Numbered from the stretch's first letter, positions 8,394 through 17,616 are shown. The stretch: 53,371 nucleotides of DNA from Sphingobium sp. 66-54 (GCA_001899715.1 MKWI01000024.1:190915-244285); one strand, 5' to 3'. The notes: generated from the sequence alone by a model not told the origin. A program made the numbers and translations.

Positions 8394-9356
8394 CTAAAAT
8401 TCGTCCGCCGCCGCCATCAGCTTGGTGAGCCGCTTGGGCGCCACCGCGCGCCAGCTTCGGGCCAGCCATTGCGCGACATGGTCCCAGTCCACGCCGGGCC
8501 GGTCGAGCCGCAGGGCGATCCAGCCCGCGGCGCCGTAATAAGCCGGGCGGTAGTAGAGATCCGGCTCGGCGGCGATCAGCGCGGCCATTTCGTCCGGCCC
8601 GCTGGTCTTGACCAGCAGCGCCACCGCATCCTCGCCATGATGGTGCACCGAGACGTAGGCGAAGAACTTGCCCGTTTTCTCGCCGCCCACGCGCCAGCCG
8701 GGGCTTCCGTGCGACGAGCGCGCATCGGTCTCCGGCAACGCCAGCGCCAGCTCGTTCACCCGCGCGATGATCCACTCCGGGTCGCGTTCCCGCCCGACAT
8801 AGGCGGCGAGCATGCGCGAATAGAGCTGATATTCCGCATAGAGCACGCGCTGACCCAGCGTCTCCGCCGTATCGCCGGGCAGGATGGCAACGGGAATCTG
8901 GCCGAGGATCGGCCCGTCGTCCAACTCCGGCGTGACGAGATGCACGGTGCAGCCGCCATGGCCATCGCCGGCGTCCAGCGCGCGCTGATGTGTATCGAGG
9001 CCCTTATACTTCGGCAGCAGCGATGGGTGGGTGTTGAGCATCCGCCCCGCCCATTTTTCGACGAAGCTGGCCGAGAGGATGCGCATATAACCGCACAGCG
9101 CGACATAATCGGCGCCTGCCTTGACCAGCTCCGCGTGCATGATCGCCTCATGCGCCTCGCGGCTCAGCCCTTTGTGGCTGTGCGCGAAGGTGGCGATACC
9201 CTCCGCCGCCGCGACCTTGAGCCCGCCGGCATCCGCCCTGTTGGAGGCGACCAGCACGATCTCATAGGGGCAATCCGGCAGGCGCGAGGCATAGAGCAGC
9301 GACATCATCGTCGTACCCGTGCCGGAGAGCATCACGGCGACCCTGGCCTTGGCCAT
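8394..9356 (-). CDS. purN: Phosphoribosylglycinamide formyltransferase with C-terminal MmcQ/YjbR domain
   Basis: Residues 1 to about 190 form a PurN (GAR transformylase) domain that uses 10-formyl-tetrahydrofolate to formylate GAR in purine synthesis. Catalytic residues are visible: Asn108 and His110 in NTHPSLLPKYKG, and Asp146 in PELDDGPIL. Normal PurN is about 190-220 residues; this protein has 320. The extra residues (about 198-320) contain ALPETDARSSHGSPGWRVGG, a strand-rich middle and SWRAVAPKRL, which match the MmcQ/YjbR fold, a small CyaY-like domain of unknown function. Both parts share one uninterrupted frame. It lies 81 bases downstream of purM on the same strand. The PurN call is secure; the fusion is read directly from sequence. 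Confidence 0.92.
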   Translation of the reverse strand: MAKARVAVMLSGTGTTMMSLLYASRLPDCPYEIVLVASNRADAGGLKVAAAEGIATFAHSHKGLSREAHEAIMHAELVKAGADYVALCGYMRILSASFVEKWAGRMLNTHPSLLPKYKGLDTHQRALDAGDGHGGCTVHLVTPELDDGPILGQIPVAILPGDTAETLGQRVLYAEYQLYSRMLAAYVGRERDPEWIIARVNELALALPETDARSSHGSPGWRVGGEKTGKFFAYVSVHHHGEDAVALLVKTSGPDEMAALIAAEPDLYYRPAYYGAAGWIALRLDRPGVDWDHVAQWLARSWRAVAPKRLTKLMAAADEF

Positions 9357-9387
9357 CAGGCGCTTCCCGCTATTGCACGCGGGCCCA

Positions 9388-9425
9388 TTCGTGCCGAGCG
9401 CAGTCGAGACACGCCCGGCGCCGCC
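9388..9425. repeat. Short repeat, family 2, between purM and purN
   Basis: GTGCCGAGCGCAGTCGAGAC followed by ACGCCCGGCGCCGCC. It occupies much of the 81-base gap inside the purM-purN transcript, so it is transcribed with the operon. Confidence 0.5.
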
Positions 9426-9437
9426 ATCGCCCGGTCC

Positions 9438-10544
9438 TCAGCCAAGATGCGTCGCCTCCCACGCTGCCAACGCGCTCCACGCCTCGTCGGAGCCGCGCAC
9501 CGTGCAGCCCTTGGCGCCAGACCGGATCTCGCCGATGCGGTGGACGGTCTCACCCGCCTCGGTCAGCGCCGCCGTCACCGCCTCCGCCTCGTCCGGCGCG
9601 ACGACCACCGCCATGCCGATGCCGCAGTTGAAGGTGCGTGCCATCTCGCCCGGCTCGATATGTCCCTGCGCTTGCAGGAACGCCATCAGCCGGCTCTGCG
9701 GCCACAGGTCGGCGTCGATATGCGCATGCAGGTCGTCGGGCAGCACGCGCGGGATATTCTCCAGCAGCCCGCCGCCGGTGATGTGCGCCATGGCGTGAAT
9801 CGTCCCGGCGCGCACCAGCGGCAGCAGCGCCTTCACATAGATGCGCGTCGGCGCCATCAGCGCGTCGATCAGCAGCGTCTCGGGGTCGAACAGGGCCGGG
9901 CGGTTAAGCTTCCAGCCCTTGTCCGCCGCCAGCCGCCGCACCAGCGAATAGCCGTTGGAATGGACGCCGCTGGAGGCGAGGCCGAGGATCGCGTCGCCCG
10001 CCGCCACCCGGTCGGCGGTGAGCACCTCGCTGCGCTCCACCGCACCCACGCAGAAGCCGGCGAGGTCATAGTCGCCCTCGCCATACATGCCGGGCATTTC
10101 CGCCGTCTCGCCGCCGATCAGCGCGCAGCCGGCCTGCTTGCAGCCTTCCGCGATACCCGCGATCACCCGCTCCGCCACACCGGTGTCCAGCTTGCCGGTC
10201 GCGAAATAATCGAGGAAGAACAAGGGCTCGGCGCCTTGCACGATCAGGTCGTTGGCGCACATGGCCACGAGGTCGATCCCCACCGTGTCGTGCCTGCCGC
10301 TGTCGATGGCGAGCTTCAATTTGGTGCCGACGCCATCGTTGGCGGCGACCAGCAGCGGGTCGATGAAGCCCGCCGCGCGCAGGTCGAAAAAGCCGCCGAA
10401 CCCACCGAGATCGGCGGCGGCGCCGGGTCGCCGCGTCGCCTTGGCGAGCGGCGCGATGGCGCGGACAAGGGCATTGCCGGCGGCGATGTCGACGCCGGCC
10501 TGCGCATAAGTGTAGCCGGTCGGCTGATTGTGCTTGCTGTCCAT
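9438..10544 (-). CDS. purM: Phosphoribosylformylglycinamidine cyclo-ligase (AIR synthetase)
   Basis: PurM, 368 residues, closes the imidazole ring in purine synthesis using ATP and FGAM. It begins with the conserved [13 protein letters not shown], followed by GGFGGFFDL, the ATP-binding [11 protein letters not shown], and [12 protein letters not shown], all hallmarks of the PurM superfamily. The end [14 protein letters not shown] is a typical C-terminus. It is the first gene of a purM-purN unit on the minus strand and is divergent from the DUF1801 gene. The ATG at 10544 is preceded by AAGG at workable spacing. Length and motifs agree fully with the family. Confidence 0.95.
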   Translation of the reverse strand: MDSKHNQPTGYTYAQAGVDIAAGNALVRAIAPLAKATRRPGAAADLGGFGGFFDLRAAGFIDPLLVAANDGVGTKLKLAIDSGRHDTVGIDLVAMCANDLIVQGAEPLFFLDYFATGKLDTGVAERVIAGIAEGCKQAGCALIGGETAEMPGMYGEGDYDLAGFCVGAVERSEVLTADRVAAGDAILGLASSGVHSNGYSLVRRLAADKGWKLNRPALFDPETLLIDALMAPTRIYVKALLPLVRAGTIHAMAHITGGGLLENIPRVLPDDLHAHIDADLWPQSRLMAFLQAQGHIEPGEMARTFNCGIGMAVVVAPDEAEAVTAALTEAGETVHRIGEIRSGAKGCTVRGSDEAWSALAAWEATHLG

Positions 10545-10641
10545 GTCCGCGCCTTAAGCTGCGGCCCCCGCTTTCGCAACGGTCGATGGGTGAGCGCCGG
10601 GGCCCGCTCGACATCGCCGCTCGATGTGGCAATCTGCCTCC

Positions 10642-11043
10642 ATGACCCGACTCTTTCGCCTTCCCGCCGCCGTTGGCAGAGACCCGGCGGTCGACGCATG
10701 GTTCGCGGCGGGCGATGACGAGGTGCGGGGCTCCGTCCGCCCATGGTTCGAGCGGATGCGGGCGTGCGGACCGGATGTGTGCGAGCTTCTACACGACGGG
10801 CACCCCACGGCCTGCGTGGGCGATGCGGCGTTCGGCTACGTGAACGCCTTCAGCGCGCACGCAAATGTCGGTTTCTTTCAGGGCGCGGCGCTGGATGATC
10901 CAGCCGGCCTGCTGGAAGGGGCCGGCAAGTGGATGCGGCACGTGAAGCTGCGCTGGGGCCACCCGGTCGATGCCGCCGCGCTGAACGATCTGATCGCGCA
11001 AGCATACCGCGATGTCGGGTTGCGCCTCGACGGGTCGTCCTGA
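10642..11043 (+). CDS. DUF1801-like small protein
   Basis: A 133-residue cytoplasmic protein resembling the DUF1801 (YdhG-like) fold family: an early helical half with ARG-rich VRPWFERMRACG, a central GYVNAFSAHANVGFFQGA strand pair, and LLEGAGKWMRHVKLR, which corresponds to the usual family end with a basic stretch. The function is unknown. No clear ribosome site is visible; I chose the ATG at 10642, although an in-frame ATG at 10624 is possible. It is followed 13 bases later by another small DUF protein, probably co-transcribed. Confidence 0.7.
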   Translation: MTRLFRLPAAVGRDPAVDAWFAAGDDEVRGSVRPWFERMRACGPDVCELLHDGHPTACVGDAAFGYVNAFSAHANVGFFQGAALDDPAGLLEGAGKWMRHVKLRWGHPVDAAALNDLIAQAYRDVGLRLDGSS

Positions 11044-11056
11044 ACGGAGAAGGACC

Positions 11057-11413
11057 ATGTATATCTGCGGTCTCGTGATCCCGGTGCCCGAGGAGAATAT
11101 GCAGGCCTATCGCGCATGGGCCGAGAGTGGCGCGGCGTTCTTCAAGGACTATGGCTGTCTGGAGATCGTCGAATGCTGGGAGGATTTCGTTCCCAACGGG
11201 AGCCAGACGGACTTCCGCCGTGCGGTCGACGCGAAAGAGGGCGAGAAGATCGTCTTCACCTGGCAGGTCTGGCCCAGTAAGGCCTATTTCGAGGCCGCAG
11301 AGGAACGGATGCATCGGGATGAGCGCATGGACAGCGCCGGGCAGCCGCCGTTCGATGCGGGGCGCCTCATCCTTGGATGTTTCGAGCCGCTCGTTTCGAT
11401 GGGGAGGGAATGA
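11057..11413 (+). CDS. DUF1428 (YbaA-like) family protein
   Basis: A 118-residue protein starting MYICGLVIPVPEENMQAYRA, then WEDFVPNGSQTDFRRAV and VFTWQVWPSKAYFEAAEERM. This is the DUF1428/YbaA family, a ferredoxin-like dimeric alpha-beta barrel fold with no established reaction. The ATG at 11057 follows GGAGAAGGA at good spacing. It lies directly downstream of the DUF1801-like gene and 87 bases before the DUF2066 gene. Family assignment is good; the role is unknown. Confidence 0.82.
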   Translation: MYICGLVIPVPEENMQAYRAWAESGAAFFKDYGCLEIVECWEDFVPNGSQTDFRRAVDAKEGEKIVFTWQVWPSKAYFEAAEERMHRDERMDSAGQPPFDAGRLILGCFEPLVSMGRE

Positions 11414-11500
11414 CCAGGCCGAACCGGCAACGGTAAAGGCCGCGACGCCCTCCGCAAATCCCCCCTTGGTTTTCCGGCGCAATGCCGCCAAAAGGGCGCC

Positions 11501-12748
11501 GTGACGCTCAGCCTCCCATCCCTGCGCCCCATTCATCTCGTGTTCGCGCTGGTGCTGGCGGCCTTCGCCGCCGTGCTGATCGCACAGATCGAGGGGGAGC
11601 GGGGGGTCGCGCCCATCGCTTCCAACGGCGATTTCGAGGTGCGCGATATCAAGGTGGACGTTTACGGCCCCAATGCCGATGCGGCGCGGAGCACCGGCTG
11701 GCGACTCGCCCAGCGGCGGGGCTGGAGCGCGCTCTGGCAGCGCACCCATGGCGGCGCCGGCGCGAGTTTGCCGGATAGCGCGCTGGACGGCCTCGTCTCC
11801 GGCATCGAGGTGCAGCAGGAGCAGATCGGCCCCAATCGCTACATCGCCACGCTGGCGGTGATGTTCGATCGCGCACGGGCCGGGCAGGCGCTCGGCGTCA
11901 GCGGTCATGTCATGCATTCGCCGCCGCTGTTGCTCATCCCGGTGCTGTGGGACGGCGGCACGGCGACTACTTTCGAGCATGTCACCGAGTGGCAGAAGGC
12001 ATGGGCGATGTTCCGCACGGCGGAGAGCGCCATCGACTATGTCCGCACCACCGGCGACGGCGCCGATCCGATGCTGCTCAACGCCGGGCAGATCAACCGG
12101 CGCGGGCGCAACTGGTGGCGCGTGCTGCTGGATCTCTACGGCGCGGCCGATGTCGTCATGCCGATCGCGCGGCTTGAACGGACCTGGCCGGGCGGGCCGG
12201 TAACGGGCCATTTCTCCGCGCGCTACGGGCCGGACAATCAGTATATCGGCAGCTTCACCCTGCGGGCTGCGCGCTCTGCGGACATCCCCAGGATGATGAC
12301 CGACGCGGTGACGCGGATCGACGCGCTCTATACCCAGGCGCTCAACAGCGGCCGGTTGCGGCCCGATCCCTCGCTGGTGATCGAGGAGCCGGTCAACGCC
12401 GTCGAGCTGACCAACGTTGCCGAGCTGGATTCGCTTCTCGCCGCGCTGCCGAGCGAGAATGGCGGGGTAGGCGCGGCCTATTCCATCCAGGTCGATACGC
12501 CCAGCGCCGCCTCGGTGGGCGAGATCGAGGCGCTGGTCCGCTCGGTGCCCGGCGTGCGCGCGGCGGCGACGACCAGCCTCGCCCTTGGCGGCACCTCGGT
12601 CATGCAAGTCACCTTCACCGGGCCGGTCGATCAGCTCCGCGCCGGGCTTGAGGCGCGCGGCTTCGCCGTCACCGGCTCCGGCGCGACCATCCGCATCGCC
12701 CGCCGCGTGGCTGCTCCGGCCACGCCGGCCGGGGGCAGCGGGCAATGA
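11501..12748 (+). CDS. DUF2066 domain protein, upstream partner of HdaA
   Basis: A 415-residue protein with an N-terminal hydrophobic segment (about residues 12-30) that is either a signal peptide or a membrane anchor, a DUF2066-like region (about 40-250) and a C-terminal part (about 335-405) that looks like a small ferredoxin-like fold with the phrase VRSVPGVRAA. It is probably periplasmic or membrane-tethered; the function is unknown. It starts with GTG at 11501. Its stop overlaps the HdaA start (ATGA), which couples an envelope protein of unknown role to a replication regulator. This order recurs in my memory of sphingomonad genomes, but no search was run. Confidence 0.72.
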   Translation: MTLSLPSLRPIHLVFALVLAAFAAVLIAQIEGERGVAPIASNGDFEVRDIKVDVYGPNADAARSTGWRLAQRRGWSALWQRTHGGAGASLPDSALDGLVSGIEVQQEQIGPNRYIATLAVMFDRARAGQALGVSGHVMHSPPLLLIPVLWDGGTATTFEHVTEWQKAWAMFRTAESAIDYVRTTGDGADPMLLNAGQINRRGRNWWRVLLDLYGAADVVMPIARLERTWPGGPVTGHFSARYGPDNQYIGSFTLRAARSADIPRMMTDAVTRIDALYTQALNSGRLRPDPSLVIEEPVNAVELTNVAELDSLLAALPSENGGVGAAYSIQVDTPSAASVGEIEALVRSVPGVRAAATTSLALGGTSVMQVTFTGPVDQLRAGLEARGFAVTGSGATIRIARRVAAPATPAGGSGQ

Positions 12749-13365
12749 GCCAGTTGCCGCTGCCCATCGGGTGGCCGCGGCGGGGGGACGGGGAGAGCCT
12801 GCTGATCCACGCCGCCAATAGCGACGCCATCGCCCTGCTGCGGGCATGGCGGGAGGGGGCCTCGCACTGCTTCATCCTTGCCGGGCCGCGCAAGGCCGGG
12901 CGCAGCCTGATCGGCGCATGGTTCGCGGCGCAGGCCGGCGCGCTGGTCGTCGACGATGCGCAGGCGCAGGATGAGCAGCGCCTGTTCAACCTCTGGAACG
13001 AGACGCGCGATGCGGGCCAGCCGCTCCTGCTGATCGCGCAGGAGGCGCCGCCCGTCTGGGCCGTCGCCCTGCCGGACCTGCGCACCCGCCTCGCCGCCGC
13101 GCCGGTCGCGCGCATCGCGCCGCCGGACGAGGCCGTCGCCGCCGCACTGATCGCGCACGGGCTGGAGCAGGCCGGCTCGGCCTTCGCGCCCGATGTGCCG
13201 GAATTCGTCGCCCGCCGCACCGAGCGATGCTATGAAACGATTGACGCGACCGTCCAGCGCCTCAACGCTTTGTCGCTGGCGTCCGGCCAGAAGATTTCGG
13301 TGGCGTCGGCGCGTGCGCTGTTTTGTAACAAAACGGCCATAAACGATGGGACCGACCGGACCTAG
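12745..13365 (+). CDS. hdaA: DnaA regulatory inactivator HdaA
   Basis: A short AAA+ protein of 206 residues related to DnaA, acting with the DNA-loaded sliding clamp to promote ATP hydrolysis by DnaA and limit re-initiation. The N-terminal QLPLPI (residues 3-8) is a beta-clamp-binding motif of the Hda type. Walker A is GPRKAGRS (47-54), with Arg where other AAA+ proteins have Lys, as is normal for Hda; Walker B is VVDDAQ (68-73). It lacks the DnaA DNA-binding domain. Its start overlaps the stop of the DUF2066 gene, and ppk1 follows after 17 bases. Confidence 0.87.
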   Translation: MSQLPLPIGWPRRGDGESLLIHAANSDAIALLRAWREGASHCFILAGPRKAGRSLIGAWFAAQAGALVVDDAQAQDEQRLFNLWNETRDAGQPLLLIAQEAPPVWAVALPDLRTRLAAAPVARIAPPDEAVAAALIAHGLEQAGSAFAPDVPEFVARRTERCYETIDATVQRLNALSLASGQKISVASARALFCNKTAINDGTDRT

Positions 13366-13382
13366 CAAGGGAATTGACCAGC

Positions 13383-15521
13383 GTGGCGGAAGCCGACCCA
13401 GTCCAAGCCATCGCCAATATGGGCGCGCGTTATTTCAACCGGGAGCTGTCCTGGCTCAACTTCAACCAGCGCGTGCTGGAGGAGGCGAGCAACCCCATGC
13501 ACCCGCTGCTGGAGCGGCTGCGCTTCCTCTCCATCTCGGGCAATAATCTCGACGAGTTCTTCATGGTCCGCGTCGCCGGGCTCAAGGGCCAGCAGTTGCA
13601 GGGCGTCGAGCAGCGCTCGGTGGATGGGCTCACCCCCGCCCAGCAGCTCGATGCGCTGGAGCAGCGGGTCGATGCGCTGATGGCCGAGCAGCAGACGGTT
13701 TGGCACGATATTCGCGGCCAGCTCAGGACGGCGCACATCGCCGTGCTCGGCCTGGAGCCGGTCGACGCCCGTACCGAGGAGTGGCTGCGCGGCCATTTCA
13801 TGGAGCAGGTGTTCCCCGTCCTCACCCCGCAGGCGCTCGATCCGGCGCACCCGTTCCCGTTCATCCCCAACAAGGGGCTCAGCCTGTTCTTCGATCTGCT
13901 GCGCGAATCGGACAAGGAAGTGGTGCAGGAGCTGGTCATCCTGCCCTCGCGCCTGCCGCGCTTCATCCGCCTGCCGGGCCGGGGTGCGCGCTATATCGCC
14001 CTTGAGACGCTGGTGCGGCGCTTCTCGCACCTGCTCTTCCCCGGCTTCATCATTCGCGACAGCGGCCTGTTCCGCATCCTGCGCGATAGCGACATCGAGA
14101 TCGAGGAGGAGGCGGAGGACCTCGTCCGCTACTACCGCAGTGCCATCAAGCGCCGCCGGCGCGGCCGCATCATCCGTGTGGAGATCGAGAGCGGGGTGGC
14201 CGAACCGGTCGAGACCAAGCTCCAGACCATGATGCACGGCCATGAGGCGATGGTGGTCGATATTAACGGCTTCATGGGCATCGGCGATCTCGACCAGCTT
14301 GTCGAGGAGGGTCGGCCGGACCTCAAATTTCCCGCCTTCGCTCCGCGTTTTCCGGAGCGGATCCGCGAATATGGCGGGGATTGCTTCGCCGCCATCCGCG
14401 CCAAGGACATCGTTGTTCACCACCCCTATGAGAGCTTCGACGTGGTCGTGGCTTTCCTCAAGCAGGCGGCGGACGACCCGGACGTGGTGGCGATCAAGCA
14501 GACGCTCTACCGCGCCGGCAAGCAGTCCGCGATCATCCGCGCCCTCATCGACGCGGCGGACGCCGGCAAGTCGGTGACGGCGGTGGTCGAGCTGAAGGCT
14601 CGGTTCGACGAGGAGCAGAACCTGCTCTGGGCCGGCCAGCTTGAGCGCGCCGGCGTGCAGGTGGTCTACGGCTTCATCGACTGGAAGACCCACGCCAAGA
14701 TTTCCATGGTGGTGCGGCGCGAGGGCGACGGGTTCCGCACCTATTGCCACTACGGCACCGGCAACTATCACCCGGTGACGGCGCGCATCTATACCGACCT
14801 CAGCTTCTTCACCGCCGATCCCCGGCTGGGGCGCGATGCCGCCGCCGTGTTCAACTACATCACCGGCTATGTCGAGCCGCAGCATATGGAGCTGCTCACC
14901 ATCTCGCCGTTGCACATGCGCGCGCGGCTGGGCGAGCTGATCGACGCGGAGATCGCCCACGCCCGCGCCGGTCGCCCGGCGGCCTTATGGGCCAAGATGA
15001 ACAGTCTTGTCGATTCGGCGATCATCGAGAAGCTCTACGCCGCCAGCAACGCGGGGGTGAAGATCGAGCTCATCATTCGCGGCATCTGCTGCCTACGCCC
15101 GGGCGTCCCCGGCATGTCGGACAATATTACGGTCAAGTCGGTGGTCGGCCGCTTTCTGGAGCACAGCCGCATCTGGGCGTTCGGCAACGGCAAGCCCTTG
15201 CCCAATAACGGCGCGCTGGTGTTCATCAGCTCGGCGGACTGGATGTCGCGCAATTTCGACCGGCGCGTGGAATATATGCTGCCCATAGAGAACCCCACCG
15301 TGCACGATCAGGTGCTGGATCAGGTGCTGCTCGCCAACCTGCTGGACAACGAACAGAGCTGGATCCTCCAGCCGGACGGCAGCTATGTGCGCGTGAAGGC
15401 GGGTGAGGAGCCGTTCAATCTGCACACTTATTTCATGACCAATCCGTCGCTCTCCGGGCGCGGCGCGGCGCGCGGGACGGCGGGTGCCGTGCCCAAGCTC
15501 TCGCTGCCGGATCGCGGCTGA
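13383..15521 (+). CDS. ppk1: Polyphosphate kinase 1
   Basis: PPK1, 712 residues, makes inorganic polyphosphate from ATP reversibly at the membrane or cytoplasm. It opens with RYFNRELSWLNFNQRVLEEA and SGNNLDEFFMVRVAG, both strongly conserved. The autophosphorylated His is His437 (in THAKISMVVRREG), matching E. coli His435, and the second active-site His is His594 (FLEHSRIWAF), matching His592. I chose the GTG at 13383 because AAGGGA at 13367-13372 is 10 bases away; the in-frame TTG at 13374 is only one base from that site. It lies between hdaA and the ppx-type gene, linking polyphosphate turnover to the replication-control operon. Confidence 0.95.
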   Translation: MAEADPVQAIANMGARYFNRELSWLNFNQRVLEEASNPMHPLLERLRFLSISGNNLDEFFMVRVAGLKGQQLQGVEQRSVDGLTPAQQLDALEQRVDALMAEQQTVWHDIRGQLRTAHIAVLGLEPVDARTEEWLRGHFMEQVFPVLTPQALDPAHPFPFIPNKGLSLFFDLLRESDKEVVQELVILPSRLPRFIRLPGRGARYIALETLVRRFSHLLFPGFIIRDSGLFRILRDSDIEIEEEAEDLVRYYRSAIKRRRRGRIIRVEIESGVAEPVETKLQTMMHGHEAMVVDINGFMGIGDLDQLVEEGRPDLKFPAFAPRFPERIREYGGDCFAAIRAKDIVVHHPYESFDVVVAFLKQAADDPDVVAIKQTLYRAGKQSAIIRALIDAADAGKSVTAVVELKARFDEEQNLLWAGQLERAGVQVVYGFIDWKTHAKISMVVRREGDGFRTYCHYGTGNYHPVTARIYTDLSFFTADPRLGRDAAAVFNYITGYVEPQHMELLTISPLHMRARLGELIDAEIAHARAGRPAALWAKMNSLVDSAIIEKLYAASNAGVKIELIIRGICCLRPGVPGMSDNITVKSVVGRFLEHSRIWAFGNGKPLPNNGALVFISSADWMSRNFDRRVEYMLPIENPTVHDQVLDQVLLANLLDNEQSWILQPDGSYVRVKAGEEPFNLHTYFMTNPSLSGRGAARGTAGAVPKLSLPDRG

Positions 15522-15537
15522 GCGGATCGGCGGCCGA

Positions 15538-17052
15538 ATGACCCTGCTCCATCGTGTGGCCGGCGCGCCGATGCAGGCGGTGCTGCGCAGCCCGCATTAC
15601 CGTCGCATCGCCATCATCGACATCGGCTCGAACAGCATCCGCCTCGTCGTCTATGATGGGCCGCGGCGTGTGCCGTTCATCCTGTTCAACGAGAAGGTGC
15701 TGGCCGGCCTCGGCGCGGAGATCGGCCGCACCGGCCGCATCGGCGTGGAGCCGATGGAGCGCGCCATCGCCGCCATCGCGCGCTTTGCCGGGCTGTGCCG
15801 CGAGATGGCGGTCGATGAGATACGCTGCATCGCCACGGCGGCGGTGCGCGATGCGGAGAACGGGCCGGAGCTGGTCGCCCGCGCGGCGGCGCTGGGGCTG
15901 GAGGTGCGCACGCTGACCGGGCAGGAGGAGAGCGGCACCTCGGCGCTCGGCCTGCTCTCCGGCACGCCCGATGCGGATGGGATCATGGGCGATCTTGGCG
16001 GCGGCAGCCTGGAGCTGGCGCGGGTGCGCGCCGGCGCGGTCGAGCGGACCGCCTCGATGCCGCTCGGCGTGTTCCGCGTGGGCGATGTGCGGCGCCGGGG
16101 GCGCAAGCTGCTCGCCGACCAGTTCGCCGCGCTGCTCGTCGAACGCGGCATGGCGGACGCCGAGCGGGAGCTGCCTTTCTACCTCATCGGCGGGAGCTGG
16201 CGCGCGCTCGCGCGGCTGGACATGCAGCTCACCGGCTATCCGCTGCCGATCCTCCACCATTATGAGATGGCGCCCGAGCGTGCATCGGCGCTGGCGGACT
16301 GGCTGGCGAATGCGTCCAGGTCCGCGCTCAAGGCGGTGCCGGCGCTCAGCAGCGCGCGCCTGCCGACCCTGCCGGATGCCGCCCGTCTGCTCTGCACCAT
16401 CGTCGATCGGCTGGCGCCCTCGCGGCTGGTCGTCTCCGCTTTCGGACTGCGCGAGGGGCTGCTCTACGCGGACCTGCCGGCGGATGTCGCGGCGCAGGAT
16501 CCGCTGCTCGTCGCCGCGCGGATCGAAGGGGAGGCGCAGGGGCGCTTCATCGGCCATGGCGATCAGATCGGCCGCTGGATCGCCCCGCTGTTCGCGGACG
16601 ATTCGCCCGCATGGCGGCGCATCCGCTTCACCGCTTGCCTGCTCGCCGATGTCGGCTGGCGCGCCAACCCGGATTTCCGCGCCGAGCGCGGGCTCGATTT
16701 CGCGCTGCACGGCAACTGGGCCGGCATTTCCGCCATCGAGCGCGCCGCGCTGGCGCAGGCGCTCTACGCCAATTTCGGCGGCAGCGGCATCGCGCCGCTG
16801 CTCTCCGTCCTCGCCGAACCGGCGGTGCTGCGACGCGCCACCCAATGGGGCCTCGCCATCCGCCTGTGCCAGCGCCTCTCCGGCGGCGCGGAAGGCGCGC
16901 TGCGCGGCTCCTCGCTCGGCATTCGCGACGGCACCCTGATCCTGCGCCTGGAGCGGCCTTACGCGAGCCTCGCCGGCGAAACCATCGACCGCCGCCTCAA
17001 GCAACTCGGTCAGGCGATGGATATGGGCTATCTGATCGACGGCGACGGGTAA
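15538..17052 (+). CDS. Exopolyphosphatase / guanosine pentaphosphate phosphatase family
   Basis: A 504-residue Ppx/GppA protein of the ASKHA (actin-like) fold that hydrolyses polyphosphate ends or pppGpp. The phosphate-binding strands are IAIIDIGSNSIRLVVYD near residue 25 and IMGDLGGGSLELAR near 145. The C-terminal third (from about residue 320) is an HD-like helical region. It follows ppk1 by 16 bases and so is very likely in the same transcript, which favours a polyphosphatase role, but the Ppx versus GppA distinction cannot be drawn from sequence alone. ATG at 15538 is chosen; an upstream in-frame GTG would overlap ppk1. Confidence 0.88.
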   Translation: MTLLHRVAGAPMQAVLRSPHYRRIAIIDIGSNSIRLVVYDGPRRVPFILFNEKVLAGLGAEIGRTGRIGVEPMERAIAAIARFAGLCREMAVDEIRCIATAAVRDAENGPELVARAAALGLEVRTLTGQEESGTSALGLLSGTPDADGIMGDLGGGSLELARVRAGAVERTASMPLGVFRVGDVRRRGRKLLADQFAALLVERGMADAERELPFYLIGGSWRALARLDMQLTGYPLPILHHYEMAPERASALADWLANASRSALKAVPALSSARLPTLPDAARLLCTIVDRLAPSRLVVSAFGLREGLLYADLPADVAAQDPLLVAARIEGEAQGRFIGHGDQIGRWIAPLFADDSPAWRRIRFTACLLADVGWRANPDFRAERGLDFALHGNWAGISAIERAALAQALYANFGGSGIAPLLSVLAEPAVLRRATQWGLAIRLCQRLSGGAEGALRGSSLGIRDGTLILRLERPYASLAGETIDRRLKQLGQAMDMGYLIDGDG

Positions 17053-17110
17053 TCGGGCGGGAGGAGGAGGCAGCGTCTGCCCCCGTAACCGCGCCCAAAG
17101 CTTACCCCCC

Positions 17111-17147
17111 GTTCGTGTCGAGCGAAGGCGAGATACGTCGAGCGCCA
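17111..17147. repeat. Short repeat, family 2, in the ppx/I78 convergent gap
   Basis: GTTCGTGTCGAGCGAAGGCG followed by AGATACGTCGAGCG, similar to the copies at 4415, 9388 and 21836. It is non-coding. Confidence 0.5.
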
Positions 17148-17205
17148 CGTTCTATCCCGCAAAAATCGCGGCTCAGTAGGCCCTCACCCCTCACTCAAAA
17201 CGCGC

Positions 17206-17231
17206 GGTGCTCCTGCCTGCGCAGGAGCACG
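17206..17231. repeat. Short palindromic repeat, family 1, single unit
   Basis: GGTGCTCCTGCCTGCGCAGG core ending GAGCAC, a near-perfect palindrome between the convergent Ppx/GppA and I78 genes. It could double as a bidirectional mRNA end structure. Confidence 0.7.
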
Positions 17232-17315
17232 ACGGTCCTATCTGGAAAGGACGGGCTTCCGGGCGCAGCGACCCACAACCTTAGCGAATGCATATCCGCA
17301 CTGCGCCGTCCCCCC

Positions 17316-17612
17316 TCAACCGCAGTGGGCGCTCGTAATCACCATGTCGTCATCATAGCTGACGGTCAGCCGGTCGGGCCGGAAGTCCATCGTCATCGCC
17401 GAGCGTGGCGGCCCCCAGCGCAGCGTCCGCGCGCCCGAGCGCGCCAGCAGCGTCGCGCCGAGATCGGCCGTCGCCTTCTGGCCGACGAAGCTCTCCAGCC
17501 CCTCATGCTTGCAAAGCTGGGCGGTGTCGGACGGTGTTCCGGCCGCCCCGTCGACGGTCGCGGTGCAGGCGGGCAGGGCGAGGGCAGCGATGAGTGCGAT
17601 GGATCGTTTCAT
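17316..17612 (-). CDS. Peptidase inhibitor I78-like lipoprotein
   Basis: A 98-residue secreted protein. The N-terminus MKRSIALIAALALPACTATV has a charged start, a hydrophobic core and a lipobox (LPAC) with Cys16, so a lipoprotein anchored in the cell envelope is predicted. The mature part contains VGQKATADLGATLLARSGAR, SAMTMDFRPDRLTVSYDDD and a final SAHCG, the pattern of the I78 serine-peptidase inhibitor family. Its target protease is unknown. It begins four bases after the stop of rnd, so it is co-transcribed with RNase D, a pairing without an obvious functional link. Confidence 0.85.
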   Translation of the reverse strand: MKRSIALIAALALPACTATVDGAAGTPSDTAQLCKHEGLESFVGQKATADLGATLLARSGARTLRWGPPRSAMTMDFRPDRLTVSYDDDMVITSAHCG

Positions 17613-17616
17613 AGGA

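Noticed and set aside
13374..13382. TTG at 13374 as the ppk1 start
   Set aside because: It is one base from the AAGGGA site; the GTG at 13383 has normal spacing.
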